Assembly (NCBI GenBank): GCA_016584495.1
Contig: WAID01000005.1
Location: 2,120,501 to 2,184,500 of the forward strand
Reading direction: 5' to 3'
Source of the DNA: Celoporthe dispersa
Taxonomy: Eukaryota > Ascomycota > Sordariomycetes > Diaporthales > Cryphonectriaceae
Length of the DNA stretch: 64,000 bases
The notes under the pieces: generated by a model
The model's database searches: none
What the model was told of the DNA's origin: nothing
The model's input: the letters and a program-made list of their open reading frames with translations, nothing else
Shown: piece after piece, positions 23,507-34,272 of the stretch
Numbering within the stretch: position 1 is the first letter of the stretch
Layout: each line of letters starts with the position of its first letter
Position numbers and translations under genes: made by a program

Positions 23507-25279
23507 CTACAGCTCCATGCCATCCCGGTCGGCCACAAACTGCCTGTAGTTCTCCCTGGTCCACCTCCTGGCCGTCTTACCCCACCACGCCATCGGGAGG
23601 CTCAGGGCCAGGGCCGCGAAGGCCAGCACCCCGGCGGCCACAAAGGTGTACAGGACACCGTCGGCATCCATCCAGGGGCTCGTGACGAAGCTGAAGATCA
23701 TGCCGATGGTGTTGTTGATGACCGCGACGCCCACCATGCCCTCGAGGACCATCTCGGGGTAGGCGTCGACGAGGTACGCCATGGACAGGTCGCCCGCGCA
23801 GCCGTAGCCGAAGCCGATGAAGCCGAGGCCGACATATGGCACGGGCCACGCCCAGCCCTCGCCGGAGCCGATGCCGAACAGGAACATGCCGGTGGGGAAG
23901 AAGACGGTGGGCAGGATCATGAGCCACAGCCTGCTCTCGGCCTCCATGATGCCGCCCTGGCGGCGCGTGTACCACAGCGTGAACCAGTCGCTACCCCAGC
24001 CGGCGAGGAAACAGCCGATGACGGAGCCGATGACGGTAGGGATGTTCATGTTGCCCACCTCGCCGTCGGTGTAGTTCCACGGCGGGCCGTACCAGTTGTC
24101 CTGCTCCACGGTGAGGTAGAAGGTGAGCCAGGCGTTCTGCGCGCCCCACTGGATGCCCGCGTACCAGACGGCCGGGAAGGTGAACACCTTGAGGGTGTGC
24201 AGGAGGCGGCGGCCGTACTGCTGGAAGCCGTAGCCGCGCAGGTTCCCCGCGGGCGTGATCACCGCGATCCGCTGCCAGTACGTCTTGGCCTTCTCAGGGG
24301 CGGCAAAGCCACCGCTGTGCTCGACGTCCACGGCCGGCGGTGTGGCTGCGCCCATGCCGGCGGTGACCATCTCCTTCTTCTCGGCGGCGCCGGCGTCGGG
24401 CGCGCTGGCGGCGCGGTCCGAGAGGCCCAGCCCGTGCATGGTGGTGTACCGGGCGCGGTCGAAGGCCGTCTCCTCGAGGCCAAAGTACAGCAGGACCAGG
24501 GTGCCGCCCGAGAAGACGGTGCCCATGTAGCCGACCCAGCGGTAGCCGAGGTAGCTCTGCGCGATGTAGCTCGCGATCAGCGAGCCCATGTAGGTGCCGA
24601 CGCTGGTGGCCAGCACGTAGATGCCGATGGCGGCGCCGGCCTGGTGCTCGAACCACAGGTCCATGAGGCTGAGCTGGACCAGCGCCTCGGCGACGGACTC
24701 GCTGGCCCCGACGAAGAGCTGGCTCCAGATGGTGTCGCTGGCGGTCCGGGCCAGGCCGAACCAGAGGTTGCCCGCGAGGCCCAGCACCATGGCGAAGAGG
24801 TACAGCAGGCGCCGCCCGTAGAGGTGCACTGCCGGCGAGGACAGGAGGGTCCAGTAGCCGATGCCGATGAACAAGACGCCGGCGCCCGTGTTGAAGTACG
24901 AGTAGGCTATGCCGAGCTCCTCGTTGAAGCCGTCGCTCGCGGACCCGGCGTCGTTGGACGTGGCTGCCGTCAGCGCGGTGATGAAGCACACGAGGGCGGT
25001 GTGCCAGATCTTGCGGGCCATGGACCACTGCAGGGGGTCGTTGGGCGAGTCGGTGGGCTGCGGGATGAGCACGATGTCGCCGTGCTTCTTGAGCGAGCTC
25101 GCGTCGCCGCCCGGCACGAGGAGCATGTGTCCCTCGCTGTCGAACAGGCGGCGCGTGCCGGGGAGGTCCTCTGGGTCATCTTGAGTGAGCGTGGGCTGCA
25201 GCCCAGGCTGGTGCTCGTTCAGGCCATTGTCGGACGGTGGTTGCTGGAGGATCGCAGGGGAGGCTCCAGCATCTGCCAT
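23507..25279 (-). CDS. MFS transporter, DHA1-like
   Basis: Intronless, 590 residues. A cytosolic N-terminus of about 80 residues ends in NDPLQWSMARKIW, the usual lead into the first helix of fungal DHA1-type carriers. About twelve hydrophobic helices follow in two blocks of six, split by a long central loop (about residues 290-340). The loop 2-3 motif is seen as HLYGRRLLYLFA. Carriers of this class export drugs, polyamines or small organic molecules by proton antiport at the plasma membrane; the substrate is not predictable. It lies about 2.7 kb outside the proposed peptide cluster with the conserved Avo2-like gene in between, so I do not include it there. The long antisense open frame across it is a GC-rich shadow. 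Confidence 0.85.
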   Translation of the reverse strand: MADAGASPAILQQPPSDNGLNEHQPGLQPTLTQDDPEDLPGTRRLFDSEGHMLLVPGGDASSLKKHGDIVLIPQPTDSPNDPLQWSMARKIWHTALVCFITALTAATSNDAGSASDGFNEELGIAYSYFNTGAGVLFIGIGYWTLLSSPAVHLYGRRLLYLFAMVLGLAGNLWFGLARTASDTIWSQLFVGASESVAEALVQLSLMDLWFEHQAGAAIGIYVLATSVGTYMGSLIASYIAQSYLGYRWVGYMGTVFSGGTLVLLYFGLEETAFDRARYTTMHGLGLSDRAASAPDAGAAEKKEMVTAGMGAATPPAVDVEHSGGFAAPEKAKTYWQRIAVITPAGNLRGYGFQQYGRRLLHTLKVFTFPAVWYAGIQWGAQNAWLTFYLTVEQDNWYGPPWNYTDGEVGNMNIPTVIGSVIGCFLAGWGSDWFTLWYTRRQGGIMEAESRLWLMILPTVFFPTGMFLFGIGSGEGWAWPVPYVGLGFIGFGYGCAGDLSMAYLVDAYPEMVLEGMVGVAVINNTIGMIFSFVTSPWMDADGVLYTFVAAGVLAFAALALSLPMAWWGKTARRWTRENYRQFVADRDGMEL

Positions 25280-26391
25280 CGGGGTGAGGGATCGTTGCGC
25301 GAGGCTCGCGGCTGGTTCTATCTCGGGCGCCGGTGGGTGGTGAGACGAGAGGTCTTTTTTCTTTCTCTCTGGTTTTTTCTTTCTTTTTTTTTTTTTAATT
25401 CAGACAAAACAGTCGGAATGACGATGCTTCCCGCACCGTTCAGGCCTCAGCACATCGTAGGGTATCTTGCAAGTTTATACAAAAAAGAAAAATAAACAAA
25501 ATAAACAAGGACGAGAGAAGGAGACGTCGGGACAGTAAGTAGGAGCTGCAGATGTCAGCGGTGAAGATCCAAAGAAAGGAGGAAATTTTCCACGGGGCAA
25601 AGTGTGTCCAAAGGTGGGCCTCGAATATAAAGTCGTTATCTTCTTACGTGCCCTCCCCTCCGCTTCCCCTTATCTTTCCGCGGTGCGCCCACAGGTGGGT
25701 GGGACACAAGGGGGCGGATCTGCGGCAGGGGACACGATCCATCCAGTCAGCCCCCCCCCCCCGAACCAACATTTTTTTCTTCTTCTCTCTCACACCAGCC
25801 ATCCACCACCGTAGCTCTGCCGCCTCCCCTAAACCCGCGAGGGCTAAGAGGTGAGAGAGAGAGAGAAAAGTGTACCCATCTGGCCGGGTCTCACCGTGTG
25901 CTAGGCCGTGTTGGGTTTGGACAGAGCAGAGGTTGGCACGCGGGCTGCGTACTAGCATGACATGTCTAGGCGGGGTTTGGCAAGTGATGGGTAAGCCCGT
26001 GGCCTCCAGCTTGTGCTCCGTGTGTGCGCTTGTGGTGTGTGTGTGTGTGTGTCGGCCACACCAGGAATATCGGTAAGGAGCGTCGGCTGTGGCTGCGATC
26101 GGCGGTCGGACATAATGAAGAAAACACCGGGTGACTGGCGTTATGCGACTTTGTGTGTGCGACCTTCAGCGTCTCTGCCGATATACTTGACCTGCGTCAC
26201 CCTTCTTCACGCACGCCCTGGAGCAGAGGTGGCAGGTCTGGTTGTAGGTCCCCCGCAAGCACTGCCGTGTTGACGGCCTATATCACAACGGGGGTCGGCT
26301 GGGAGGGTCTCAACAGGCTCGTTGAGCAAGGAGCCGATATTGCATGTCAGTCAGCAGTCATGTTTCACTCCTCGTAGGTAGTGCGGCGGCC
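25280..26391. other. Intergenic with GT microsatellite and homopolymers
   Basis: A (GT)n tract at about 26036-26052, a run of T near 25386-25397 and a run of C near 25750-25762. No gene supported. Confidence 0.45.
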
Positions 26392-27174
26392 TCAGTCGGT
26401 GGCCTCCGCCACGATGCGCAGCCCGCCCTTCAGGACCTCGTTCCTTCTGAGCTCCTCGGCCTGCTGCTTGAGCTTCCTCTTAGCCTCAGCCTCGGCGACA
26501 AGCCGCTTCAGGTAGACCTCGGCCTCGACGGTGGCGCTGTAGGCAACGGCGGTCCAGCTCCACACGTTTTCTCCTCTCGGCGTCGGCACCCGCGGCCAGC
26601 AGGGTCCGCAGCACGAGCAGGTTGCCGTTGCTGCTGGCAAAGTGCAGCGCCGTGTTGCCTTCGAGGTCGCTGATGCGGACGGCCTGCTCGGGCCCGCACG
26701 GCACGTACGTCAGCAGGATCTGCAGCACCGTGTCGTGTCCGCCGCGGCTCGCCTCCATGATGGCATCTCGGCCCCGGATGTCGCGCCGCAGGATCGAGCC
26801 CGGGTCGTGCTGGCTCAGGAAGTGGACGATCTCGGTGTGGCCCGCGGCGGCGGCGAGCATCAGCGCGGTCTGGAAGTCGTCGTTGAGGGCGGGCAGGTCG
26901 GCCTCGTGGCCGAGCGAGACGAGGAGCTTGACGATGGGCAGGTGGCCCAGGGAGGCGGCGAGGTGCAGGTTCGAGCTGGACAGGCCCTGGGGCGACGTGT
27001 CCGGGTTGTGGAGGAGCTTGGGATGCGACCTGATGATGCGCCTCACGAGGAGCGCGTCGTTTGCGTGGATCGCCCGTCGCAGGCGGAGCGGCGCGTCGAT
27101 CCTGATGTGCGCTCTCCAGGTCAGCCACGGGCCATCTGCTGAGGCCTCTCTCTCGGGTTCACATGATCTGTATG
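26392..27174 (-). CDS. avo2: Ankyrin-repeat protein, Avo2-like TORC2 subunit
   Basis: The frame reads LRRAIHANDALLVRRII, then ankyrin repeats (SNLHLAASLGHLPIVKLLVS, TALMLAAAAGHTEIVHFL, RDAIMEASRGGHDTVLQILL, GNTALHFASSNGNLLVLRTL) and a charged helical tail. This arrangement matches fungal Avo2, a non-essential subunit of TOR complex 2 at the plasma membrane. One extra base in the A run (26567-26570 on the plus strand) breaks the frame just before NVWSWTAVAYSATVEAEVYL, which is the expected continuation. The 5' end is not resolved: an acceptor at 27175 and a 52-base polypyrimidine intron up to a GTAAGC donor at 27226 are clear, but no ATG is seen in frame in the upstream exon, so the first exon may lie further upstream. 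Confidence 0.75.
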
Positions 27175-27985
27175 CTGCGAGGGAGAGACAGAGAGAGAGA
27201 GAGAGGGAGAGAGGGAGAAAGCTTACATCTTGGAGGAGCACAGATGGTGAGGAGGCAGATGGACCTCTGGGGGAGAGATCAGGCCGAGAGCTGTCAAAGG
27301 TGTTGGAGGGCGGGCGGACGAGCAGGCGGGCTGAGCTCTGGGATCCCCAGGCCCAGGGCCCTGGAGGATGACGTACAGGGCCCAGAGGCCCCCATTAGGT
27401 CTCTGGTTACAGGGCTGGCCCCCACCTAAAAGATAAGGAGACCAGATTGCTGGCTGACTGCGGGGGAGGGGTTGATTGGTGCAGGACTGGGCCTAATATG
27501 AGACACTGTACTCTTCACTTACCAATTACAAATAAACAAGTACTATATAAAAACATTCCAGACCTCACATACATGTATTGGTTGGCAAACTCTTCTTATA
27601 TTCACCTAAAGGTGTAACAACTCACAGCAGCCCTACTCAGCCAAAGACAAAGCCACCAAACCATTCCATCACCACAGTAACACACTGAGGAAGAGTGACA
27701 AGTAGAACCAACAGTTGTTCTAATTACTACCAGAGAGTAGAGGAGAGAGGACAAGAAAGTGTATCTCTAGGTGTCTTTATATCCTTGGCTTATACCAATC
27801 ATCTATGGGGAGGGAGTTCCTGGGGTTGGGTGGCCTACTCGCATTTGTTCCTGGCAGCAAGACTGACAGAACCCCCGTTTGAGTATCTTATCTTTCTATA
27901 TATAAAAAAAAAAATCTTGCTTCGAACCGTCTCAGTGTAGCAAGAAACGATCTCACGACCAACAGCCAGCTGGTTGCGACGTTAC
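27175..27985. other. Avo2-like 5' region and spacer
   Basis: Includes the GA/CT-rich intron 27175-27226 and the promoter of the Avo2-like gene. No separate gene is seen. Confidence 0.45.
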
Positions 27986-30078
27986 CTAAGATGATGATAT
28001 CGAGGAGGCCGGCTTGGTCATGAATCCTCGGAAGAATGGGCCAAGTATGTCCGCTTCTGTTCCTGGGACAACCATGGATATGACTGTATTATAAGTCAGT
28101 CTTTTGCAGTTCCTCTTACATGCCACTGCTAAGAAACACCCACATTGATCAGGGCGGACCACGACAATTGAAGTCTCACCCGTACTGATACCGAGGGTAT
28201 CAAACGCATGGCCATGGCCGGAGTTGTAACTCATGTCGTCGACAAAAACCTTGTGCAGACCTATCAACATGGAAGAGTCAGCAATGCCACAGTCTAGATG
28301 CATAAGGCCCGAGGACACTTGCTCCGGATCCTGTGTCTCCCGGTCACAGGCTTGAACACTTCGGGTATCTGTGCCGGCTGGATGCTCGTGCGCCGTGTTT
28401 TGAGGACCAGAAGCGCCTCGATGAGGCTGTCTGGATCAGCGCCCTCGGGCGTGAACTCTCGGAGGAGCATCTCAAGGCTTCTGCTGACGTCTTTCAGGCG
28501 GCGCCGTACAGCCTCTTGTTGGACATCCCCGTCAAACACGACAATCCTCCACCGACAGTCCGACCGGATCACGCTGAGCAGCTGGAACACCTTTGCGTCG
28601 CTGTACCTGACGACCTGTGCGCTCGGCAGTCTCATCCCGACCACTAACTGTGGTCCCTTCTCTGAATTGCTGACTGGGCTCGTCTCTGCCGCCGCCGCCT
28701 GCTCTGTGCCGTGCCCGTGTGAAGGCCAGACGATAAGGTTCTTGTCGTATCTGTAGGCCTGGCCGGCTGTGTACCGCCCTGCCCTGACAAACGCATCTCT
28801 CACAAAGTTTGGTTATGGCCGGCCGCGTCTCCGCTGCCGCCTGACCTGAAGATCTGAGACCACTTGCGGTCAAAGTCGATGAGCTCTGCGGCGGTCTTCT
28901 GCCTCTCGCTCACGTACGTCCTGACCAGGCCCTCGCCGGCCTGGCCGGAGAGATGTGCACCGAGCTTCCAGCCGATGTTGTACCCATCCTGCAGGCTGAG
29001 GTTCATGCCCTGTCCCGCCTTGGGCGAATGCGTGTGACACGCATCGCCGGTCAGGAAGACGCGGAACTGCTCGTGGAAGTGATCGGCCAGCCGCTGTCCG
29101 ATGGCGTATGCAGACCACCACCTCGTCTCGGCGATCTCCAGCTGGTACGGCCTGAAGATGAGCCGTGCGCGGTCGTGTATGTCCTTCTCGGTGACCTGGC
29201 TAGCGATCGTGCCCGCGGGAAACTCAATGTAGAACCTCGAGATCTCGTCGCCCTCGCGAGGAATAATCATCAGGGTGCCCGAGGTGGACTGGATGACGCT
29301 CTTCTTGCGTATGTCGGGGAAGGTGGTGCGAGGGAATACATCGGCGACACCCCAGACGGCATTGGTCGAGTCGCCGAGCATGCTGAAGCCCAGCGACTTT
29401 CGGACCGCCGAATGTGCACCATCACAGCCCTGTGAAGCATGGTCAGCGCTGGCCACTCCCCACGGTCTTGTATCCTTCTCCTCTTTCGGCATGACCCCTG
29501 GAGGCACAGCAACTGACCAAGGCATACTTGGCGTGGAACAGCACCTCCACGCCGTCTTTGACCGCAGTCACAACAACAGGATAGGCAGCCGGGTCATCCG
29601 CCTTCTCGGCATCCACCCTGACACTCTTCACCTCGCACCCGTACTCGACATCCGCCCCGCCACACCGCAGCATCTCGCTGGTGATCAGCTCGTTGAGGCG
29701 CGCCTGGCTGAGGATCACATGAGGCTGGTGGCTCAGGCCGGGCTCCGTGTCAGGCGCAAAATGAGACCTCTTGATGCCACCGCATGCCATCTCCCCGCCC
29801 GCATCAAGGGCGGTCTCCCCGTCCGGCCCCCAGAACGCCAGCTCTAGGACATGATACGACTCCCGCAGCAGCTCCTCCGCGATGCCGAGGCTCTCAAAGA
29901 TCTCGACGGTGCGGCACTGCACGCCGTCGGCCTTGCCCACCGCGAGGGGCCCGTCGCGCACCTCGAGGATCTGGAACGGGATTCCGTATTTGGCTAGCCA
30001 CAGGCCTGCCATCAGCCCGGCTGAGCCGGACCCGCATATGAGGACGTCGGTCTGACGGGCTTCGTATGGGTCGGGCAT
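27986..30078 (-). CDS. FAD-dependent aromatic monooxygenase, phenol 2-monooxygenase type
   Basis: Four exons: 29518-30078, 28317-29429, 28144-28260 and 27986-28083, with introns of 88, 56 and 60 bases. The last two are placed by frame and homology; one uses a weak GTCCTC donor. The product is about 629 residues, the normal length. The Rossmann motif CGSGSAGLMAGLWLAKYGI is at the N-terminus, then GCDGAHSAVRKSLG (DG motif) and FLTGDACHTHSPKAGQGMN (GD motif). The C-terminal thioredoxin-like domain carries LHKVFVDDMSYNSGHGHA. These enzymes hydroxylate phenolic or other aromatic rings using NADPH and O2. One base seems missing in the AAA at 28808-28810 (plus-strand TTT). It is the first of the two co-directional genes leading to the UstYa-like gene, so it could tailor an aromatic residue of the peptide product; this is inference. 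Confidence 0.88.
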
Positions 30079-30669
30079 GGCGGGTTGGTGTTGGATCAGG
30101 GAGTCTTTTTTCTTTTTCTTTTTAAAAAAAAAAACACCGCACTCCTCGTAGTCAGTCAGGTATGAACACTACAAGTATATACACTTGTAAGTTTACAAAA
30201 TCGTCTTAGGAAATCGGTTTATGGGTCTTTGTTTCTCCGCACAGGAACCGTTGCACGCTCCCGTGCTCCACATCGAGGATAGGCACCGAGGCTCGCTGGT
30301 ATTACGCGCCAGAGGTTTGGGCAACAATAGTAGTTTCATGTGAAAAGCTCTCACAATGGCTGGCGGCCCTACCGCTAGTATTGGCTTTTGAGCGATGTAT
30401 CATGGAAAAGCATCTAGATACCAGGGCCAGTGAGAAGAGAGGGAAATATACACAAAGGCTGAACACGTCGCATCACTAATAGTATAACTCATGCAGAGAT
30501 TCTATACTCATGTTGGTTTTCCAACGGTTCCTTTCTGATTCTTGAATTCTGGAATCAAGAGCGAGAACAGTGACAACAAAGCCGCACACATCCTAAGCGC
30601 CGTGGCGAGACACAGATTTGTTGCACGGTCAACGTAGACTTTCGCAGCACCGTCGTCACAAAGTCTGGC
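30079..30669. other. Spacer between FAD monooxygenase and UstYa-like gene
   Basis: About 590 bases with an A run at about 30123-30133 close to the monooxygenase start. No gene is seen. Confidence 0.5.
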
Positions 30670-32008
30670 TCAAGGTGGTGTCTTCATCCCTTTCACATCC
30701 GCTGGCTTGAGGGGCGGGCTCAGCATCTTCTTACCTACACCATCTTCCCACTCAACAGTAATGTCTCGCCCTTCGTTCCACTTGATCAGGGTGTCCCACT
30801 TCTTGCAAGTATGAATTGTGTTGAAGTTGGGATGCGGCACTGGCAAAGGAGGTCCATGTTAGCTCTCTGTTCGAGATCAACAGCACCAAGAGGAGTCCGG
30901 CTTGGGGAAAAGAAAAGAAAGAGGAAAAAGAAAAAAGGAAAGGCAAAAACAAAAAAAAAACGCATACTTGACCTGCCCTCCACCCAGTTGTAGGTCAACA
31001 GGCTGATATCCCCATGACACATGAGCGTCTGCCGCAGCATCTCCACGCAGTGGCTCAGGTGTCCCTGGACGACCGACTCGGGAGCCCCGGCGAACGATCC
31101 CTCGTGCTTGTCATAATACTCCCTGTGGGTGGCCTTGCGGAGGAGATCGACGCAGTGCAGCTGGTGGAAGACGTCCAGAGACGCCAGGTACTGGCCCGTG
31201 CCGTGGTCCTTTTCAAGCAGGACCGGGTAGTCATGGAACTCGTTCACCGCCTCCCACTGCTCCTTGGTGATGCCGATGGCACCGCCTGCGGGGCCTACAA
31301 CTTAGTCAATGTCATCCTGACCCTTAGCCAGAAACAAAAAAGAAGAAGGAAAAGAAAGAGCAAGGAAACAAGGGAGTTTTTTTTTTTGGGGGGGGGGGGT
31401 CCCTTATGCGTTTGCTTTTCTTGAGGGCTGTAAGGGACACTTACCGTCTGTGATCTTGTCCCAGGCTGCATCTGTCTCTGGGCCGATGCCTGTGTATTCA
31501 TTCTCCCAGCCAAAGGTGCCCTTGAACCGTTGAACCTCATATTCCACGCCCTCCTCAGCGTCGGGGACTAGATCCATCAGGAGATCAATGTCAGCAGATT
31601 TTCCCTCTTAATCTAGATCTGAACAGCCTTCTTTCCATGTATATATATGTTTACGATGGACTTACGCCACTGGCCCAACAACCTGCCGCACTCCAGCTGC
31701 CGCTGATGAAGTGAGGGTTTCTGATACAACGTCAAGGCGAGCAGCACGCACGAGACGCCAAGCAACAGTGTTTCGAGCCCGAGGCGCCAGTATCTCCTGA
31801 GCAGCGACCTTTTCACGGGCGGCTTCCATTCCTCGTCGTGGAGGAAGGACTCCTGCTCGCTGGAGCCGTCGCGGCTGGCATCCTGGCTGCTCTGCTCCTT
31901 GCCGCCATCACCGCTGACGGGCATGTATGAGGGAGAGGTCATCTTCTCCTTTGGGGACAGAAGGCCGTTGGCAATCTGGGAGAGCTTTGGGAGAGGCATG
32001 GTGGTCAT
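30670..32008 (-). CDS. UstYa-like (DUF3328) oxidase, candidate RiPP cyclase
   Basis: Four exons sum to an exact frame of about 320 residues: 31666-32008, 31445-31567, 30968-31294 and 30670-30839. Introns are 98, 150 and 128 bases; the second holds a T13-G10 run. There is a cytosolic N-terminus, one membrane helix (LETLLLGVSCVLLALTLY) and a lumenal domain. The family's two HxxHC motifs are both present: HQLHC in DVFHQLHCVDLLRK and HLSHC in QGHLSHCVEMLRQ, followed by the conserved TYNW and HTCKKW. EYEVQRF and the GITKEQW region are also typical. UstYa/UstYb proteins carry out oxidative cyclisation of Kex2-released core peptides in dikaritin pathways. No break is seen in this gene. The start may be at 32008 or at the next Met (31999). 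It is divergent from the repeat-peptide gene. Confidence 0.92.
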
Positions 32009-32836
32009 GAGGGAGTAATAGTGACGCGGTAAGGACAAGGTGTTTGTGGAGGGACAAGTCATATAGACACGAGACACAACGGGAGGGATGAGACTGCCGA
32101 GGGTGAAATAAGAAAGGTATTAGAAGATGATAGTCAGAAATTACCTGTTCATGAACCTCATCGCGTAATTTACTCCGCTTATATTATCCCAGAGCTGACA
32201 GGTGAGTGGGACCTTGGCCTCGGGGCACGAGACTGTACTGTGAAGGCATGGATCACCAAAGTCCTAGACTGAATTGCATCATGGGATCAAGCTGAACCTG
32301 GCCGCTGCAGGCTCGGGCACGCATGCAGATGCGAGATAGGAGGTATGTCGGCTCAATTTGCAAGAGTGTGATTCGTTATGTGTGTTAATCATGTCATGTT
32401 CTCTGTGTAAGGCGCTGCGGCACGAGGTCGACGGAGGTGGGACAGGAGGAGGAGCGAGCATGAGGACTGGACCGGCTCATGCAGGTGAGATCTCGTATAG
32501 GCAGGAGTCTGTGAGTTTTGTCGATAGGTATCGGCGGCAGATGTCTTGGTGGCCCTGCTCATGAGTAATAGTGTGACCATCAGCAAACCTTTTTGCAGAT
32601 CAACTGAGGTTTATGGACCTCTAGAGCATCTTGGCACCTGGTCCTCTGGTAGGCTGGCATCCGTTCTCGCTCTCGAGCCTCTCTCGTGCAGCACAAGAGG
32701 AGAGAGGCATATAAAGAGCCAAGAACTGGCCTGATCTGAGTAGACCTACGACTGAAGAGGACAGAAATCTTAGAAGTCTTCCTGCAAACCTCATACCCAG
32801 TCAGCATCACATCTTGGAAGACATCCTGTCGACATC
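32009..32836. promoter_or_regulatory. Divergent promoter between UstYa-like gene and repeat-peptide gene
   Basis: About 828 bases shared by two divergent starts, which suits joint control of the pair. A TATA box serves the plus-strand gene (32710-32715). No specific regulator-binding site is recognised. Confidence 0.55.
32710..32715 (+). promoter_or_regulatory. TATA box of repeat-peptide gene
   Basis: TATAAA in the context GCATATAAAGAG, about 125 bases upstream of the ATG at 32837. Confidence 0.6.
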
Positions 32837-33379
32837 ATGAAGTTCTCTACGGTCATTGCTGTGCTTGCTCAGGCGTTCGCCGTCTCAGCCGCTGCCATTC
32901 CTGGTAAGTCCCGAGCGACAAGACCCCAAGCACCGCCGCGCAGCACAAGTAATAGTAGTTAGCCAGCGGCTGACGGACAATTGTTATTAGAAGCTGCCAA
33001 GCGTGACGAGAACTGGAACGCCGCTGCGTGGTCCAACTTTGTCAAGAGCTACGTCGACGGCGCTGAGGCTGCCAAGCGTGATGAGAACTGGAACGCTGCG
33101 GCTTGGTCCAACTTTGTCAAGAGTTATGTTGACGGAGCCGAGGAGACCAAGCGTGATGAGAACTGGAACGCTGCGGCGTGGTCCAACTTCATCAAGAGCT
33201 ATTTCGAGGAGGCCCAGGAGGCCAAGCGTGATGAGAACTGGAACGCCGCAGCCTGGTCTAATTTTGTGAAGAGCTATGTCGACGGTGCTGAGGAGGCCAA
33301 GCGTGACGAGAACTGGAACGCTGCGGCCTGGTCCAACTTTGTCAAGAGCTACGTCGACGGCGCCGAGGAGACCAAGTAG
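32837..33379 (+). CDS. Kex2-processed repeat peptide precursor, candidate RiPP precursor
   Basis: Two exons, 32837-32903 and 32991-33379, with an 87-base intron (GTAAGT..TTAG) give 151 residues. The first about 20 residues form a signal peptide (MKFSTVIAVLAQAFAVSAA). After a short spacer come five consecutive 25-residue units, each beginning with the dibasic Kex2 site Lys-Arg, then the block DENWNAAAWSNF identical in all five, then a Val/Ile-Lys-Ser-Tyr segment and an acidic tail (DGAEEA/DGAEET; unit 3 differs, EEAQEA). Such a layout, signal peptide plus KR-separated repeats, is that of UstA-type precursors in ustiloxin/dikaritin pathways, and a UstYa-like gene lies next door. Alternatives are a pheromone-like or repellent-type secreted linear peptide. 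The core is not one I know. The gene has no frame break. Confidence 0.85.
32999..33376 (+). repeat. Five tandem 75-base coding repeats (KR-DENWNAAAWSNF units)
   Basis: Units start at 32999, 33074, 33149, 33224 and 33299, each with a Lys-Arg codon pair. The 12-residue DENWNAAAWSNF block is identical in all five, but the codons differ: the three Ala codons read GCC GCT GCG, GCT GCG GCT, GCT GCG GCG, GCC GCA GCC and GCT GCG GCC in turn, and Asp, Asn, Ser and Phe codons also vary. Identity at protein level with varied codons points to selection on the peptide. The last unit ends Glu-Glu-Thr-Lys-stop, without a final Lys-Arg. Confidence 0.95.
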
Positions 33380-34272
33380 ATTTCTCAAGGACGTCTCTAT
33401 CTGTGGACCGGAGGAGGACAGACGTTTTCCTCTGCCACCAGGACATTCGCTCCATGGCTTTCAGAACGGCTACATGTAGTCATTCCTTTTGGGATTAGGG
33501 TCCCTGCGTATTACAATCAATGCGATCTGTGGCCATGCTATCACACACTATGGGACGAGGTGCTCTCTGCTTTACAGGCCACACGTAATATGAAAGTGAC
33601 AAATCCTTTTGTGTCCTGTGCGAGAGGCTCATGGAGGTCCAAGTCCACCAATCACAGCAACCAGAAGCAACATGCAAGAACAGTCGTTTCAAGTATGGTG
33701 CTGACCGGTCGCTTAATAACAGGAACCATGATCTTAGTGCTGAGCCCAGCGTTTCCGCCTGTGCAGTAGGTCCGGTGCCAACTCCACCCACCCGGCGGAC
33801 AAGAGTCGACGAGACACATGTGCTCCCCATAGCAGGAATGTGTACAGCCTGGAGGTCCTCCACCTCTCGGAAGAGGTCTGGTTGCGGCTCTGCAAAAATG
33901 GGGCACAGTGGTCGGATCTCTGCTGCTGACGGGGGGTTTTTTCTTTCTTTCTGTGGAGCCCAAGTCATCACGAATCATGTCTTAGTCCTGTATGTATGTA
34001 CATTCCTTGTACTGTCATGGGAGCATAGTACCCAGGGCACCTGCGGTGGCGACAGATGACCAGGTCCGGGGAAACACGGCATCCTTCTCGCCTCCCATGC
34101 GCCAACCCTCGTCCTCCTCCTTGTAATCCTCCGCCAACGGTCTCGACCTGCATACTAACGACCCCCCCCCCCCCACACACACACAAACACACAAGCCAGG
34201 TCAGCACCGAGGAGAAAAGAAAAGCCTAGTTTCCTCATGCTGTCGTCCTCATACGACTCTCTGTTTTCTCTC
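33380..34272. other. Intergenic, 3' sides of precursor and transporter genes
   Basis: Contains a C run of about 14 with (CA)n at 34156-34195. No gene is seen. Confidence 0.45.

Noticed and set aside
23501..25495. Long plus-strand open frame (664 codons) opposite the MFS gene
   Set aside because: It is the GC-rich antisense shadow of the transporter; the minus strand has clear helices and MFS motifs, while this frame has no domain and is rich in Gly, Arg, Ala and Val.
32837..33379. Alpha-pheromone precursor as the explanation of the repeat gene
   Set aside because: Sordariomycete alpha pheromones known to me are short, often with paired Cys and terminal Trp (e.g. WCxWxGQPCW). These units are 23 residues between Kex2 sites with no Cys, and lie beside a UstYa-like gene. 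A pheromone or repellent role is less likely but not excluded.
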